64,000 nt of DNA from assembly GCF_029894425.1 (NCBI RefSeq), contig NZ_JARXYJ010000001.1:2914001-2978000 (forward strand). Reading direction: 5' to 3'. A model generated the notes under the pieces. That model was not told the origin of the DNA. It did no database searches and saw only the letters and a list, made by a program, of their open reading frames with translations. Position numbers and translations under genes: made by a program. The first letter of the stretch is position 1. Each line of letters opens with the position of its first letter. Source of the DNA: Streptomyces sp. SAI-127 (GTDB taxonomy: Bacteria > Actinomycetota > Actinomycetes > Streptomycetales > Streptomycetaceae). Positions 8,663 through 16,610 of the stretch are shown here, one piece after another.

Positions 8663-8678
8663 GAAGCCTCCATCGTCT

Positions 8679-9830
8679 CTACGGCTCTACGGCTTCCCCG
8701 GCCTTCACGGTCGCCAGTTCCGCGTACAACTCCTTGGCGATGATGCCCCGTTGCACCTCGCTAGCCCCTTCGTAGATGCGCGGGGCGCGCACCTCCCGGT
8801 ACAGGTGCTCCAGCAGATGGCCGCGCAGCAGTGCGCGTGCGCCGTGCAGTTGCACCGCCGTGTCGACGACGTACTGCGCGGTCTCGGTCGCGAGCAGCTT
8901 CGCCATCGCCGCGCGCTTGGGCACGTCCGGGGCGCCTTCGTCGTACGCCGTCGCCGCCGCGTACACCATGAGGCGGGCCGCGTCCGTGCGCAGGGCCATC
9001 TCGGCGACCGTGTGCGCGACACTCTGAAGGTCCCTCAACTTGCCGCCGAACGCCTCCCGTCGGGAGGTGTGCGCGAGGGTCGCGTCCAGCGCCGCCTGTG
9101 CCATGCCGACCGCGAAGGCGCCGACACTGGGCCGGAAGAGGTTGAGGGTGCCCATGGCGACCCGGAAGCCGCGGTCGAGCTCCCCGAGGACGTCGTCGGC
9201 GCTCACCTGCACGGCGTCGAAGGCGAGGGCGCCGATGGGATGCGGGGAGAGCATGTCGAGGCCGGTACCGCTCACCCCGGGCCGGTCCGCGGGCACGAGG
9301 AAGGCGGTCACTCCCCGGGCGCCGGCGTCGGGGGTGGTCCGCGCGAAGACGGTGTAGAAGTCGGCCTCGGGGGCGTTGGAGATCCAGCACTTCTCCCCGG
9401 TGAGCCGCCAGCGGGAGGGGCCGTCGGGGTCAGCGGACAAGGACAGCGCCGCCGCGTCCGACCCCGCCCCCGGCTCGCTCAGCGCGAACGCGGCCACCGC
9501 GTTTCCCTCGCTCACCGCCGGCAGCCAGCGCTCCCGCTGGACCGGAGTGCCGTACGCGTGGACGGGGTGGGCGCCGAGGCCCTGGAGGGCGAGGGCCGTC
9601 TCCGCCTCCGTGCAGGCGTATGCGAGGGATTCCCGCATGAGGCACAGATCCAGCGCGCCGGAGGTGAACAGGCGCTCCAGGAGGCCCAGTCGGCCCAGCT
9701 CAGCGACCAGCGGACGGTTCACACGGCCCGGCTCGCCCTTCTCCGCGAGCGGGCGCAGCCGTTCCGCGGCGAGGGTGCGCAGTTCCGCACACCGGGCGGT
9801 CCGGGACGGTTCGAGCGAGAATGCGGGCAT
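8679..9830 (-). CDS. Acyl-CoA dehydrogenase
   Basis: 383 residues with the standard fold: an N-terminal helical domain, the FAD-binding signature AAFALSEPGAGSDAAAL, the WISNAPEADFYTVFART strand region, then the C-terminal helical bundle ending with IYEGASEVQRGIIAKELY, where the E-G-x-x-E motif is typical. It oxidises an acyl-CoA with FAD and passes electrons to an electron-transfer flavoprotein. It is the first gene of the leftward operon with ridA and is divergent from the aryl-CoA ligase. In context the substrate is probably the alicyclic CoA ester made by the fused flavoenzyme, which is inference. Confidence 0.9.
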   Translation of the reverse strand: MPAFSLEPSRTARCAELRTLAAERLRPLAEKGEPGRVNRPLVAELGRLGLLERLFTSGALDLCLMRESLAYACTEAETALALQGLGAHPVHAYGTPVQRERWLPAVSEGNAVAAFALSEPGAGSDAAALSLSADPDGPSRWRLTGEKCWISNAPEADFYTVFARTTPDAGARGVTAFLVPADRPGVSGTGLDMLSPHPIGALAFDAVQVSADDVLGELDRGFRVAMGTLNLFRPSVGAFAVGMAQAALDATLAHTSRREAFGGKLRDLQSVAHTVAEMALRTDAARLMVYAAATAYDEGAPDVPKRAAMAKLLATETAQYVVDTAVQLHGARALLRGHLLEHLYREVRAPRIYEGASEVQRGIIAKELYAELATVKAGEAVEP

Positions 9831-9860
9831 TGCCGGTCCCCTCTCTCGACAGGGCCCTAC

Positions 9861-9900
9861 GACAGTATCGCGTGCCGTTGACTGTCGTCACCAACACGAT
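9861..9900. promoter_or_regulatory. Divergent control region with inverted ACTGTCG repeats
   Basis: In the spacer between the dehydrogenase and ligase genes, CGACAGT (9860-9866) and ACTGTCG (9881-9887) form a 7-bp inverted repeat. The right part lies in TTGACTGTCGTCAC (9878-9891), which recurs exactly at 15926-15939 near the other operon of the same cluster. TTGACT could also be a -35 element for the rightward ligase gene, with a -10-like TACGCT sixteen bases on. I propose an operator for the PaaX-type regulator; this is inference from recurrence and position. Confidence 0.5.
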
Positions 9901-9967
9901 ACGCTCCTTGTGCGAGCCCACTATCGACGCCCACAAGGCGGCCCACAAGGCAAGGGGGCGACCCGCC

Positions 9968-11560
9968 ATGAACGTCTCGGCCCACGTCGACACCTTCGCG
10001 CGCGACCACCTTCCGCCCCCCGACCGGTGGCCGGAGCTCCTTTTCGACCTTCCGGAGCTGCGTTACCCCGATCGGCTGAACTGTGCCGCCGAGCTGCTGA
10101 CGGGCCCACCCGACGACCGCCCGGTGTTCCACACCCCGGCCGGGACCACATGGACGTACGGCACACTCCGAGCCCGCGTCGACCGGCTCGCGCATCTGCT
10201 CACCGGCGACCTCGGGGTCGTCCCCGGCAACCGGGTCCTGCTGCGCGGCCCGACCACACCCTGGCTCGCGGCCTGCTGGCTGGCGGTACTGAAGGCGGGC
10301 GCGGTCGCGGTGACGGTGCTGGCCCAGCAGCGGCCGCACGAGCTGGCCACGATGTGCGAGATCGCGCGCATAGAGCACGCCCTCTGCGACATCCGCGCCG
10401 TCGACGATCTCGCCAAGGCCGAGATACCGGGCCTCAGGATCACGACGTACGGGGGTGACGCTCCCGACGACCTCCTGAACCGCGAGGCGCCCGGGACGCC
10501 GTACCCCGCCGTGCGGACCGCGGCCGACGACGTGGCGCTGATCGCTTTCACCTCCGGCACCACCGGGCGGCCCAAGGGCTGTATGCACTTCCACCGGGAT
10601 GTGCTCGCGATAGCCGACACCTTCTCCAAGCATGTGCTCAAGCCCCAGGTGGACGATGTCTTCGCGGGCAGTCCCCCGCTCGGTTTCACCTTCGGACTCG
10701 GCGGCCTGGTGATCTTCCCGATGCGCGTGGGCGCCAGCTCGCTCCTCCTCGAACAGGCCGGTCCCAAGCAACTGTTGCCGGCCGTCGCCGAGCACCGGGT
10801 CTCGGTCCTGTTCACCGCCCCCACCGCCTATCGCGCGATGCTCGACGAACTCGACGCGTACGACATCTCGTCGCTGCGCCGTTGTGTCTCCGCGGGTGAG
10901 AACCTGCCCGCGGCCACCTGGCGGACCTGGCAGGAGCGGACCGGCCTGGGGATCGTCAACGGCATCGGCGCCACCGAGCTGCTGCACATCTTCATCTCCG
11001 CCGCCGACGAGCACATCCGGCCCGGGACGACCGGGGTGCCCGTACCCGGATGGCACGCGCGCGTGGTCGACGAGACAGGCCGGGACAGGCCCGACGGCGA
11101 GCCCGGCCTGCTCGCCGTGCGCGGTCCCGTCGGCTGCCGCTACCTCGCCGATCCCCGGCAGCTGGAGTACGTGCGGGACGGCTGGAACATCACCGGCGAC
11201 ACATACATCCGCGAGAACGACGGTTACTTCCGCTATGTGGCGCGCGCGGACGACATGATCATCTCCGCCGGGTACAACATCGCCGGACCGGAGGTCGAGG
11301 ACGCCCTGCTGCGGCACCCGGACGTGGTCGAGGCGGCCGTCGTGGGGCGGGCCGACGAGGCACGCGGTCAGGTGGTCGTGGCCTTCGCCGTCCTCAAGGA
11401 GGGCGCCGAGCGGGACGCCGAGGCGCTGCGCGCATTCGTGAAGACCGAACTGGCACCCTACAAATGCCCGCGCGAGATCGTCTTCCTGGATGCTCTGCCG
11501 CGCACGGCGACCGGCAAACTCCAGCGGTTCAGGCTGCGCACCGATGGTGACCAGCAGTGA
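9968..11560 (+). CDS. Benzoate/2-aminobenzoate-CoA ligase-like AMP-forming enzyme
   Basis: The 530-residue ANL-superfamily enzyme has the phosphate-binding loop IAFTSGTTGRPKGCMHFH (~residue 195), SPPLGFTFGLGG, the adenine motif NGIGATELLHIF, the hinge region GWNITGDTYI...YVARADDMIISAGYNIAGPEVE and the C-terminal catalytic Lys in PRTATGKLQR. The cysteine-histidine 'KGCMHFHRD' and 'LGFTFGLGG' stretches resemble benzoate- and 2-aminobenzoate-CoA ligases rather than acetyl-CoA synthetases. It activates an aromatic acid to its CoA thioester with ATP. ATG 9968 was chosen because a G-rich binding site precedes it and homology begins there. The PaaX gene follows after 15 bases. Confidence 0.85.
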   Translation: MNVSAHVDTFARDHLPPPDRWPELLFDLPELRYPDRLNCAAELLTGPPDDRPVFHTPAGTTWTYGTLRARVDRLAHLLTGDLGVVPGNRVLLRGPTTPWLAACWLAVLKAGAVAVTVLAQQRPHELATMCEIARIEHALCDIRAVDDLAKAEIPGLRITTYGGDAPDDLLNREAPGTPYPAVRTAADDVALIAFTSGTTGRPKGCMHFHRDVLAIADTFSKHVLKPQVDDVFAGSPPLGFTFGLGGLVIFPMRVGASSLLLEQAGPKQLLPAVAEHRVSVLFTAPTAYRAMLDELDAYDISSLRRCVSAGENLPAATWRTWQERTGLGIVNGIGATELLHIFISAADEHIRPGTTGVPVPGWHARVVDETGRDRPDGEPGLLAVRGPVGCRYLADPRQLEYVRDGWNITGDTYIRENDGYFRYVARADDMIISAGYNIAGPEVEDALLRHPDVVEAAVVGRADEARGQVVVAFAVLKEGAERDAEALRAFVKTELAPYKCPREIVFLDALPRTATGKLQRFRLRTDGDQQ

Positions 11561-11575
11561 TCCACACGAACTAAG

Positions 11576-12388
11576 ATGATCAACGTGTCCGACCAGCATG
11601 CACCACGGTCTCTCATCGTCACGCTCTACGGAGCCTACGGCCGCTTCATGCCGGGCCCCGTGCCCGTCGCCGAGCTGATCCGGCTGCTGGCCGCGGTCGG
11701 CGTGGACGCCCCCTCCGTACGCTCCTCGGTGTCCCGCCTCAAGCGGCGCGGCCTGCTGCTGCCGGCCCGCACGGCACGGGGCTCGGCCGGGTACGAACTG
11801 TCGCGTGAGGCCCGTCAGCTGCTCGACGACGGCGACCGGCGCATCTACGCGGTGACCCCGCCCGAGGACGAGGGCTGGGTGCTCGCGGTGTTCTCGGTGC
11901 CGGAGTCGGAGCGGCAGAAGCGGCACGTGCTGCGTTCACGGCTGGCCGGACTGGGTTTCGGCACGGCGGCCCCCGGGGTGTGGATCGCCCCGGCGCGACT
12001 GTACGAGGAGGCCCGTCACACCCTCCAGCGGCTGCGGCTCGACCCGTACGTCGACTTCTTCCGCGGCGAGCATCTGGGCTTCGCCGCGACCGTCGAGGCC
12101 GTGTCCCGCTGGTGGGACCTGGCCGCGATCGCCAAGGAGCACGAAGCCTTTCTCGACCGGCACGCGCGTGTGCTGCACGACTGGGAGGTCCGGGCCGACA
12201 CCCCGCCCGAGGAGGCCTACCGCGACTATCTGCTCGCCCTCGACTCCTGGCGCCATCTCCCCTACGCCGACCCCGGCCTGCCCGCCCCGCTGCTCCCGGA
12301 GGACTGGCCTGGCAGGCGGGCGGCGGCGGTGTTCCGGGGCCTGCACGAGCGGCTGCGGGACGCGGGCGCCGGCTTCGTCGGTCTGTGA
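11576..12388 (+). CDS. PaaX-family transcriptional regulator
   Basis: 270 residues. The N-terminal winged helix (SLIVTLYGAYGRFMPGPVPVAELIRLLAAVGVDAPSVRSS, residues ~12-55, continuing VSRLKRRGLL) and the C-terminal PaaX domain (WRHLPYADPGLPAPLLPEDWPG) are characteristic. PaaX of E. coli represses phenylacetate genes and is released by the CoA thioester. By analogy this protein probably senses the aryl-CoA made by the ligase encoded immediately upstream and controls the cluster. ATG 11576 or GTG 11585 could be the start. The gene is co-directional and likely co-transcribed with the ligase. Confidence 0.88.
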   Translation: MINVSDQHAPRSLIVTLYGAYGRFMPGPVPVAELIRLLAAVGVDAPSVRSSVSRLKRRGLLLPARTARGSAGYELSREARQLLDDGDRRIYAVTPPEDEGWVLAVFSVPESERQKRHVLRSRLAGLGFGTAAPGVWIAPARLYEEARHTLQRLRLDPYVDFFRGEHLGFAATVEAVSRWWDLAAIAKEHEAFLDRHARVLHDWEVRADTPPEEAYRDYLLALDSWRHLPYADPGLPAPLLPEDWPGRRAAAVFRGLHERLRDAGAGFVGL

Positions 12389-12417
12389 TCCCAGGGCACA
12401 TCACAGCCCCCTGAGAC

Positions 12418-12726
12418 CACCCTCCACGTCACCGTATCGCCCATCTGCTCGCTGACCGCCTGAAGGCCGAGGGGCACCGCGTGGAGGTCCTCGACGAGAT
12501 ACGCCGCTTCCTCTCCGCCGGCCTCGGCTTCTCCCGCGCGGACCGCAACACGAACGTGCAGCGGATCGGCCTGGTCTCCGAGGTCCTCGCGCGCAACAGC
12601 GTCCTGTCCGTCGTCCCGGTGATCGCCCCGTACCGACAGCCGCGAGGCCGTCCGCGCACGGCATCACGCGAGCGGGACACCTTACGTAGAGGTGCATGTG
12701 GCGACCCCGGTGCGGAACGGGGCTGC
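12418..12726 (+). pseudogene. cysC: Decayed adenylylsulfate kinase (cysC) fragment
   Basis: Between the PaaX gene and the end of the flavoenzyme gene lies recognisable APS-kinase sequence. HLLADRLKAEGHRVEVLDE, RRFLSAGLGFSRADRNTNVQ and RIGLVSEVLARNSV...VVPVIAPY read in one frame (nt ~12440-12633). DSREAVRARHHASGTPYVEV and HVATPV then read in a frame shifted by one base (nt ~12636-12713). The N-terminal P-loop is missing, the usual LDGDE is reduced to LDE, and the C-terminal ~45 residues are absent. Truncation at both ends plus a frameshift means no functional APS kinase. It is probably a remnant of an assimilatory sulfate locus broken by rearrangement. Confidence 0.8.
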
Positions 12727-15003
12727 TCAAGTCCCCAGCGTGAGCCGGGGCTTGGGGGCATCCGTGCGTCCGGTCTGCGGGCGGCGGCTGCCCGCTCGGT
12801 ACGGGACCGGCCAGACGACGCCGGGGCCGTCGTACCCCTGCTCGGCGGCCGCGTGCAGGGTCCAGTGCGGGTCGTGGAGATGCGGGCGGGCCAGCGCGCA
12901 CAGATCCGTACGCCCGGCCAGGATCAGCGAGTTGACGTCGTCCCAGGAGGAGATGGCACCGACCGCGATCACCGGGACACCGGTCTCGTGACGGATCCGG
13001 TCGGCGTACGGCGTCTGGTACGACCGCCCGTACTCCGGGTGCTCCTCGGCCACGACCTGCCCGGTCGACACGTCGATCGCGTCGGCGCCGTGCGCGGCGA
13101 AGGCGCGGGCGATCTCGACGGCGTCCTCGGCCGTGTTGCCGCCCTCGGCCCAGTCGGTGGCGGAGATGCGGACGGTCATGGGCCGTTCCTGCGGCCACAC
13201 TCCCCTGATGGCGTCGAAGACTTCGAGCGGGAAGCGGAGGCGCTTCGCGAGCGAGCCGCCGTAGGCGTCCGTGCGCCGGTTGGTCAGCGGGGAGAGGAAG
13301 CTTGAGAGCAGATAGCCGTGCGCGCAGTGCAGTTCGAGGAGGTCGAAGCCGGCCCGGGCGGCACGCCAGGCCGCCGCCGTGAACTGCTCACGGATGTCGG
13401 TCAGTTGGGCACGGCCGAGCTCGCGCGGGGTCTGGTTGGAGGGCTTGTACGGGATCGGGGACGGCGCCACGACCGGCCAGTTGCCCTCCGGCAGCGGCTC
13501 GTCGATGCCCTCCCACATCAGCTTGGTCGAACCCTTGCGGCCGCTGTGTCCGAGCTGCACGCCGATCGCGGTGCCCGGCGACTGCGCGTGCACGAACTCG
13601 GTGATCCGTTTCCAGGCCGCGGCCTGCCTGCCGTCGTAGAGGCCGGTGCAGCCGGGCGTGATCCGTCCCTCGGGCGAGACGCACACCATCTCGGTCATCA
13701 CCAGCCCGGCACCGCCGAGGGCCCGGGCGCCCAGGTGGACCAGGTGGAAGTCGCCGGGGATGCCGTCGGTGGCGGAGTACATGTCCATCGGCGACACCAC
13801 GACCCGGTTGCGCAGGGTCAGTCCGCGCAGCCGGAACGGGGTGAACATCGGGGGCGTGCCCGGCGCGCAGCCGAACTCGCGCTCCACGGCACCGGTGAAG
13901 CGGGGGTCGCGCAGGCGCAGGTTGTCGTGGGTGACGCGGCGGCTGCGGGTGAGCAGGTTGAAGGCGAACTGGCGGGGCGGCTGATCGAGGTACAGGCCGA
14001 GGTTCTCGAACCACTCCAGGCTGGCGCGGGCGGCGCGTTGGGTGGAGGCGACGACGGGTTTGCGCTCCGCCTCGTAGGCCGCCAACGCGCCTTCCAGTGA
14101 AGGCTGTTCCTCCAGACAGGCGGCCAGGGCGAGGGCGTCCTCGACGGCGAGCTTGGTGCCGGAGCCGATGGAGAAGTGGGCGGTGTGGGCCGCGTCGCCG
14201 AGCAGCACGGTGTTGCCGTGCGACCAATGGTCGTTGACGACCGTGCGGAAGGTGGTCCACGTGGAGTTGTTGGAGCGCAGCGGGCGGCCGCGGAGTGCTT
14301 CGGCGAAGATCTTGGCGCAGCTCTCCGTCGACTCCTGTGGGGTGACCTCGTCGAAGCCGGCCGCCCTCCAGACCTCCTCGCGCATCTCGATGATCACGGT
14401 GGAGGCGTCGGGTGCGTAGGGGTAGCCGTGGAGTTGCATCACGCCGTGTTCGGTCTCGGCGATCTCGAACCGGAAGGCGTCGAAGGGGAAGTCGGCGGCG
14501 AGCCAGATGTAGCGGCAGTGGTGCGGGGTCACATGGGGGCGGAACACATGGCTGTGGCGTTCGCGTGTCGTGCTGTTGACGCCGTCGGCGGCGATGACGA
14601 GGTCGTGTGTCTCATCGAGGCCGGCCGGGGCCACCGTACGGAAGCGGAGATCCACGCCGAGAGCGCGGCAGCGCTCGTGCAGTATCTCGAGCAGTCGTCT
14701 GCGGCCGAGTGCGGCGAAGCCGTGGCCTGAGGAGGTGTGCCGTACGCCCCGGTGCACGACGTCGATGTCGTCCCAGCGGACGAAGTCGGACTGCATCGCC
14801 TCGTGGACCACCGGGTCGGCGTGCTCGATGCCGCCGAGGGTCTCGTCGGAGAGGACCACGCCGAAGCCGAAGGTGTCGTCGGGGGCGTTGCGCTCCCACA
14901 CGGTGACCGCACGCCCGGGATCGAGCCGCTTCAGCAGAGCTGCCGCGTACAGCCCACCGGGGCCGCCGCCGATGATCGCGATGCGGGGGACGGAGAGGGA
15001 CAT
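12727..15003 (-). CDS. Fused flavin monooxygenase/old-yellow-enzyme (salicylyl-CoA 5-hydroxylase or 2-aminobenzoyl-CoA monooxygenase/reductase type)
   Basis: This 758-residue protein has two flavin modules. Residues 1-~370 form a class A FAD monooxygenase (IAIIGGGPGGLYAAALLKR, a GD motif VLLGDAAHTAHFSIGSGTKLA). Residues ~385-750 form an FMN old-yellow-enzyme domain (MFTPFRLRGLTLRNRVVVSP, HCAHGYLLSSFLSPLTNRR, DLCALARPHLHDPHW). This fusion is characteristic of 2-aminobenzoyl-CoA monooxygenase/reductase and of proteins annotated as salicylyl-CoA 5-hydroxylase/oxidoreductase. It would hydroxylate the aryl-CoA and reduce the ring. The start at 15003 was chosen because the FAD motif begins there and the upstream gene's stop is two bases away; an open frame to 15507 merely shadows that gene. 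Confidence 0.87.
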   Translation of the reverse strand: MSLSVPRIAIIGGGPGGLYAAALLKRLDPGRAVTVWERNAPDDTFGFGVVLSDETLGGIEHADPVVHEAMQSDFVRWDDIDVVHRGVRHTSSGHGFAALGRRRLLEILHERCRALGVDLRFRTVAPAGLDETHDLVIAADGVNSTTRERHSHVFRPHVTPHHCRYIWLAADFPFDAFRFEIAETEHGVMQLHGYPYAPDASTVIIEMREEVWRAAGFDEVTPQESTESCAKIFAEALRGRPLRSNNSTWTTFRTVVNDHWSHGNTVLLGDAAHTAHFSIGSGTKLAVEDALALAACLEEQPSLEGALAAYEAERKPVVASTQRAARASLEWFENLGLYLDQPPRQFAFNLLTRSRRVTHDNLRLRDPRFTGAVEREFGCAPGTPPMFTPFRLRGLTLRNRVVVSPMDMYSATDGIPGDFHLVHLGARALGGAGLVMTEMVCVSPEGRITPGCTGLYDGRQAAAWKRITEFVHAQSPGTAIGVQLGHSGRKGSTKLMWEGIDEPLPEGNWPVVAPSPIPYKPSNQTPRELGRAQLTDIREQFTAAAWRAARAGFDLLELHCAHGYLLSSFLSPLTNRRTDAYGGSLAKRLRFPLEVFDAIRGVWPQERPMTVRISATDWAEGGNTAEDAVEIARAFAAHGADAIDVSTGQVVAEEHPEYGRSYQTPYADRIRHETGVPVIAVGAISSWDDVNSLILAGRTDLCALARPHLHDPHWTLHAAAEQGYDGPGVVWPVPYRAGSRRPQTGRTDAPKPRLTLGT

Positions 15004-15005
15004 GA

Positions 15006-15833
15006 TCACCGTCCCTGCCACTTCGGCGGCCGCTTCTCCGTGAAGGCCGCGTGGAACTCCCGGTAGTCCTCGCCGTTCATCAGGAGGGCCTGCGTCGAGG
15101 CGTCGAGTTCCACCGAGGCGGCCAACGGCATGTCCAGCTCCGCGGTCAGCAGGGCCTTCGTCTGGGCGTACGCCAGTGCCGGGCCGTCCGCCAGCCGGCG
15201 GGCCAGGCGCGCGGCGGCCTCGTCCGCGCCGCCCTCCTCGGTCAGTTCGCTGATCAGGCCGATGCGCTCGGCCTCGGGAGCGCGGACCGGTTCGCCGAGC
15301 ATGAGGAGCCGGGTGGCATGGCCGAGGCCGACCACGCGAGGCAGCAGATAGGCCGCGCCCATGTCGCCGCCGGACAGGCCGACCCGGGTGAAGAGGAAGG
15401 CGAAGCGGGTCGAGGGGTCCGCCACCCGGAAGTCGGCCGCCAGGGCGAGGACCGCGCCCGCGCCCGCCGCCACCCCGTGCACCGCCGCGATCACGGGGAA
15501 CGGACATTCCCGCAGGGCCCTCACCACCTGGCCCGTCATCCGGTTGAAGTCGAGGAGCTGGGCGGTGTCCATGGCGAGGGTCGCGCCGATGATCTCGTCG
15601 ACGTCACCTCCGGAGCAGAAACCGCGTCCCTCGCCGGCCAGGACCAGGGCGCGGACGGAACGCTCGCGGGACAGTTCGGCGAGGAGGTCGCGCAGGTCGG
15701 CATAGGCGCCGAAGGTGAGCGCGTTGAGTTTCTCGGGGCGGGCGAGGGTGACGGTGGCGACCCCGTCGGTGAGGTCGACGCGCAGGTGCCGCCAGTCGGA
15801 GGTGCGGGCGGCGGAGCCGGTGAAGGGACTCAT
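15006..15833 (-). CDS. Enoyl-CoA hydratase/isomerase-family protein
   Basis: 275 residues of the crotonase fold: ARPEKLNALTFGAYADL, oxyanion-hole segments LAGEGRGFCSGGD and VHGVAAGAGAVLALAADFRVAD, and the C-terminal YREFHAAFTEKRPPKWQGR. The ending F-x-E-K-R-x-P is seen in hydratases of aromatic-CoA pathways. The usual second catalytic Glu region reads LSGGDMGAAYLLPRVVG, so chemistry may differ from simple hydration. It is the first gene of a leftward operon with the fused flavoenzyme (two bases apart). A likely role is ring modification or cleavage after dearomatisation, which is inferred. Confidence 0.88.
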   Translation of the reverse strand: MSPFTGSAARTSDWRHLRVDLTDGVATVTLARPEKLNALTFGAYADLRDLLAELSRERSVRALVLAGEGRGFCSGGDVDEIIGATLAMDTAQLLDFNRMTGQVVRALRECPFPVIAAVHGVAAGAGAVLALAADFRVADPSTRFAFLFTRVGLSGGDMGAAYLLPRVVGLGHATRLLMLGEPVRAPEAERIGLISELTEEGGADEAAARLARRLADGPALAYAQTKALLTAELDMPLAASVELDASTQALLMNGEDYREFHAAFTEKRPPKWQGR

Positions 15834-15925
15834 GGCGTGCGGCCTCCTCGTGCTCGGACGAAGTGCGAGTGGCGAGGTTCCAGGCGCACCCGGGTGCGCT
15901 CTTCCCTCGAAGCTATCACCCCTCT

Positions 15926-15939
15926 TTGACTGTCGTCAC
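15926..15939. promoter_or_regulatory. Second copy of the TTGACTGTCGTCAC element
   Basis: TTGACTGTCGTCAC lies 93 bases upstream of the enoyl-CoA hydratase start and is identical over 14 bases to the element at 9878-9891. It contains the dyad TGAC-N4-GTCA, so orientation need not matter to a dimeric regulator. Both copies flank transcription units of one pathway, which supports a shared PaaX operator. Confidence 0.5.
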
Positions 15940-15957
15940 GAGTGCGCGATAAGGCAT

Positions 15958-15987
15958 ACGGATGTGACCTGGCCCGGTCACATCCGT
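15958..15987. promoter_or_regulatory. Perfect 12-bp inverted repeat
   Basis: ACGGATGTGACC, six bases (TGGCCC), then GGTCACATCCGT: two perfect 12-base arms. It lies in the 321-base spacer between the leftward hydratase operon and the rightward HATPase gene, ~125 bases upstream of the hydratase start. No T-run follows on either strand. It reads more like an operator (TGTGACC-N6-GGTCACA) than a terminator. Which regulator binds is unknown. Confidence 0.6.
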
Positions 15988-16154
15988 CACGGCTCGTCGA
16001 CAGACCGGCAACGGCGGGATCAGCGGCGGGAGGCAAGCCGTTGCTACGGGTAAGCCGCCTGCCAACGGGGCCGAAGGTCCCGTACGGCGCCCGCCGGACG
16101 ACTCTGCCGACGGCGCCGTACCATTCATAAGGTTGAAAGCAGGACAGCCTGCTC

Positions 16155-16607
16155 ATGAACGGACCCGCCTTGCAAGAACGCCCCCCGGCCTCCGCCTCCT
16201 GGCGCATCGCGCTGCCGCACTCCGCCGCGGCCGTGCCCGTGGCGCGCGCTCTGGTCCGCACCGCGCTGGCCGAGCTGGAGCACGGGGCGGACTGCGACAC
16301 CGCGGAGCTGCTGACGGCCGAGCTGGTGGCGAACGCCGTGGAACACACCTCCGGCGAGACCCCGATAGAGCTGGTCGTGGAGTTGCTGCCGACCGGCTGC
16401 CAGGTGGAGGTGCACGACCCGGACCCGGCACCCCCGGGCCATCTGACCCAGCCGGACACCAGGGACCCGGACCCCTGGCAGGAGCACGGCCGGGGCCTGC
16501 TCCTGATCAGGGCGCTCAGTTCGTCGTGCGGGCACCGCCCGACCGAGACCGGCAAGGCGGTGTGGTTCCGTCTGCCGGTGGTGCCGCGGCAGTGGCATCC
16601 GGCGTGA
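16155..16607 (+). CDS. HATPase_c anti-sigma-type ATP-binding protein
   Basis: 150 residues of the RsbW/SpoIIAB-like serine kinase fold common in Streptomyces. It shows an N-box LLTAELVANAVEHTSG (residues ~53-68), a degraded G1 box VEVHDPDPAPP, and a G2 box EHGRGLLLIRALSS. Such proteins bind sigma factors or phosphorylate anti-anti-sigma factors. The partner is not encoded nearby. It is convergent with the ornithine carbamoyltransferase gene, only three bases apart. Confidence 0.85.
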   Translation: MNGPALQERPPASASWRIALPHSAAAVPVARALVRTALAELEHGADCDTAELLTAELVANAVEHTSGETPIELVVELLPTGCQVEVHDPDPAPPGHLTQPDTRDPDPWQEHGRGLLLIRALSSSCGHRPTETGKAVWFRLPVVPRQWHPA

Positions 16608-16610
16608 CGC

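Noticed and set aside
9857..11926. 689-codon minus-strand frame
   Set aside because: Antisense shadow of the aryl-CoA ligase and PaaX genes, which have intact motifs.
15004..15507. Possible N-terminal extension of the fused flavoenzyme
   Set aside because: The extension is frame-shifted enoyl-CoA hydratase sequence rich in Arg/Gly; the FAD motif begins right after ATG 15003.
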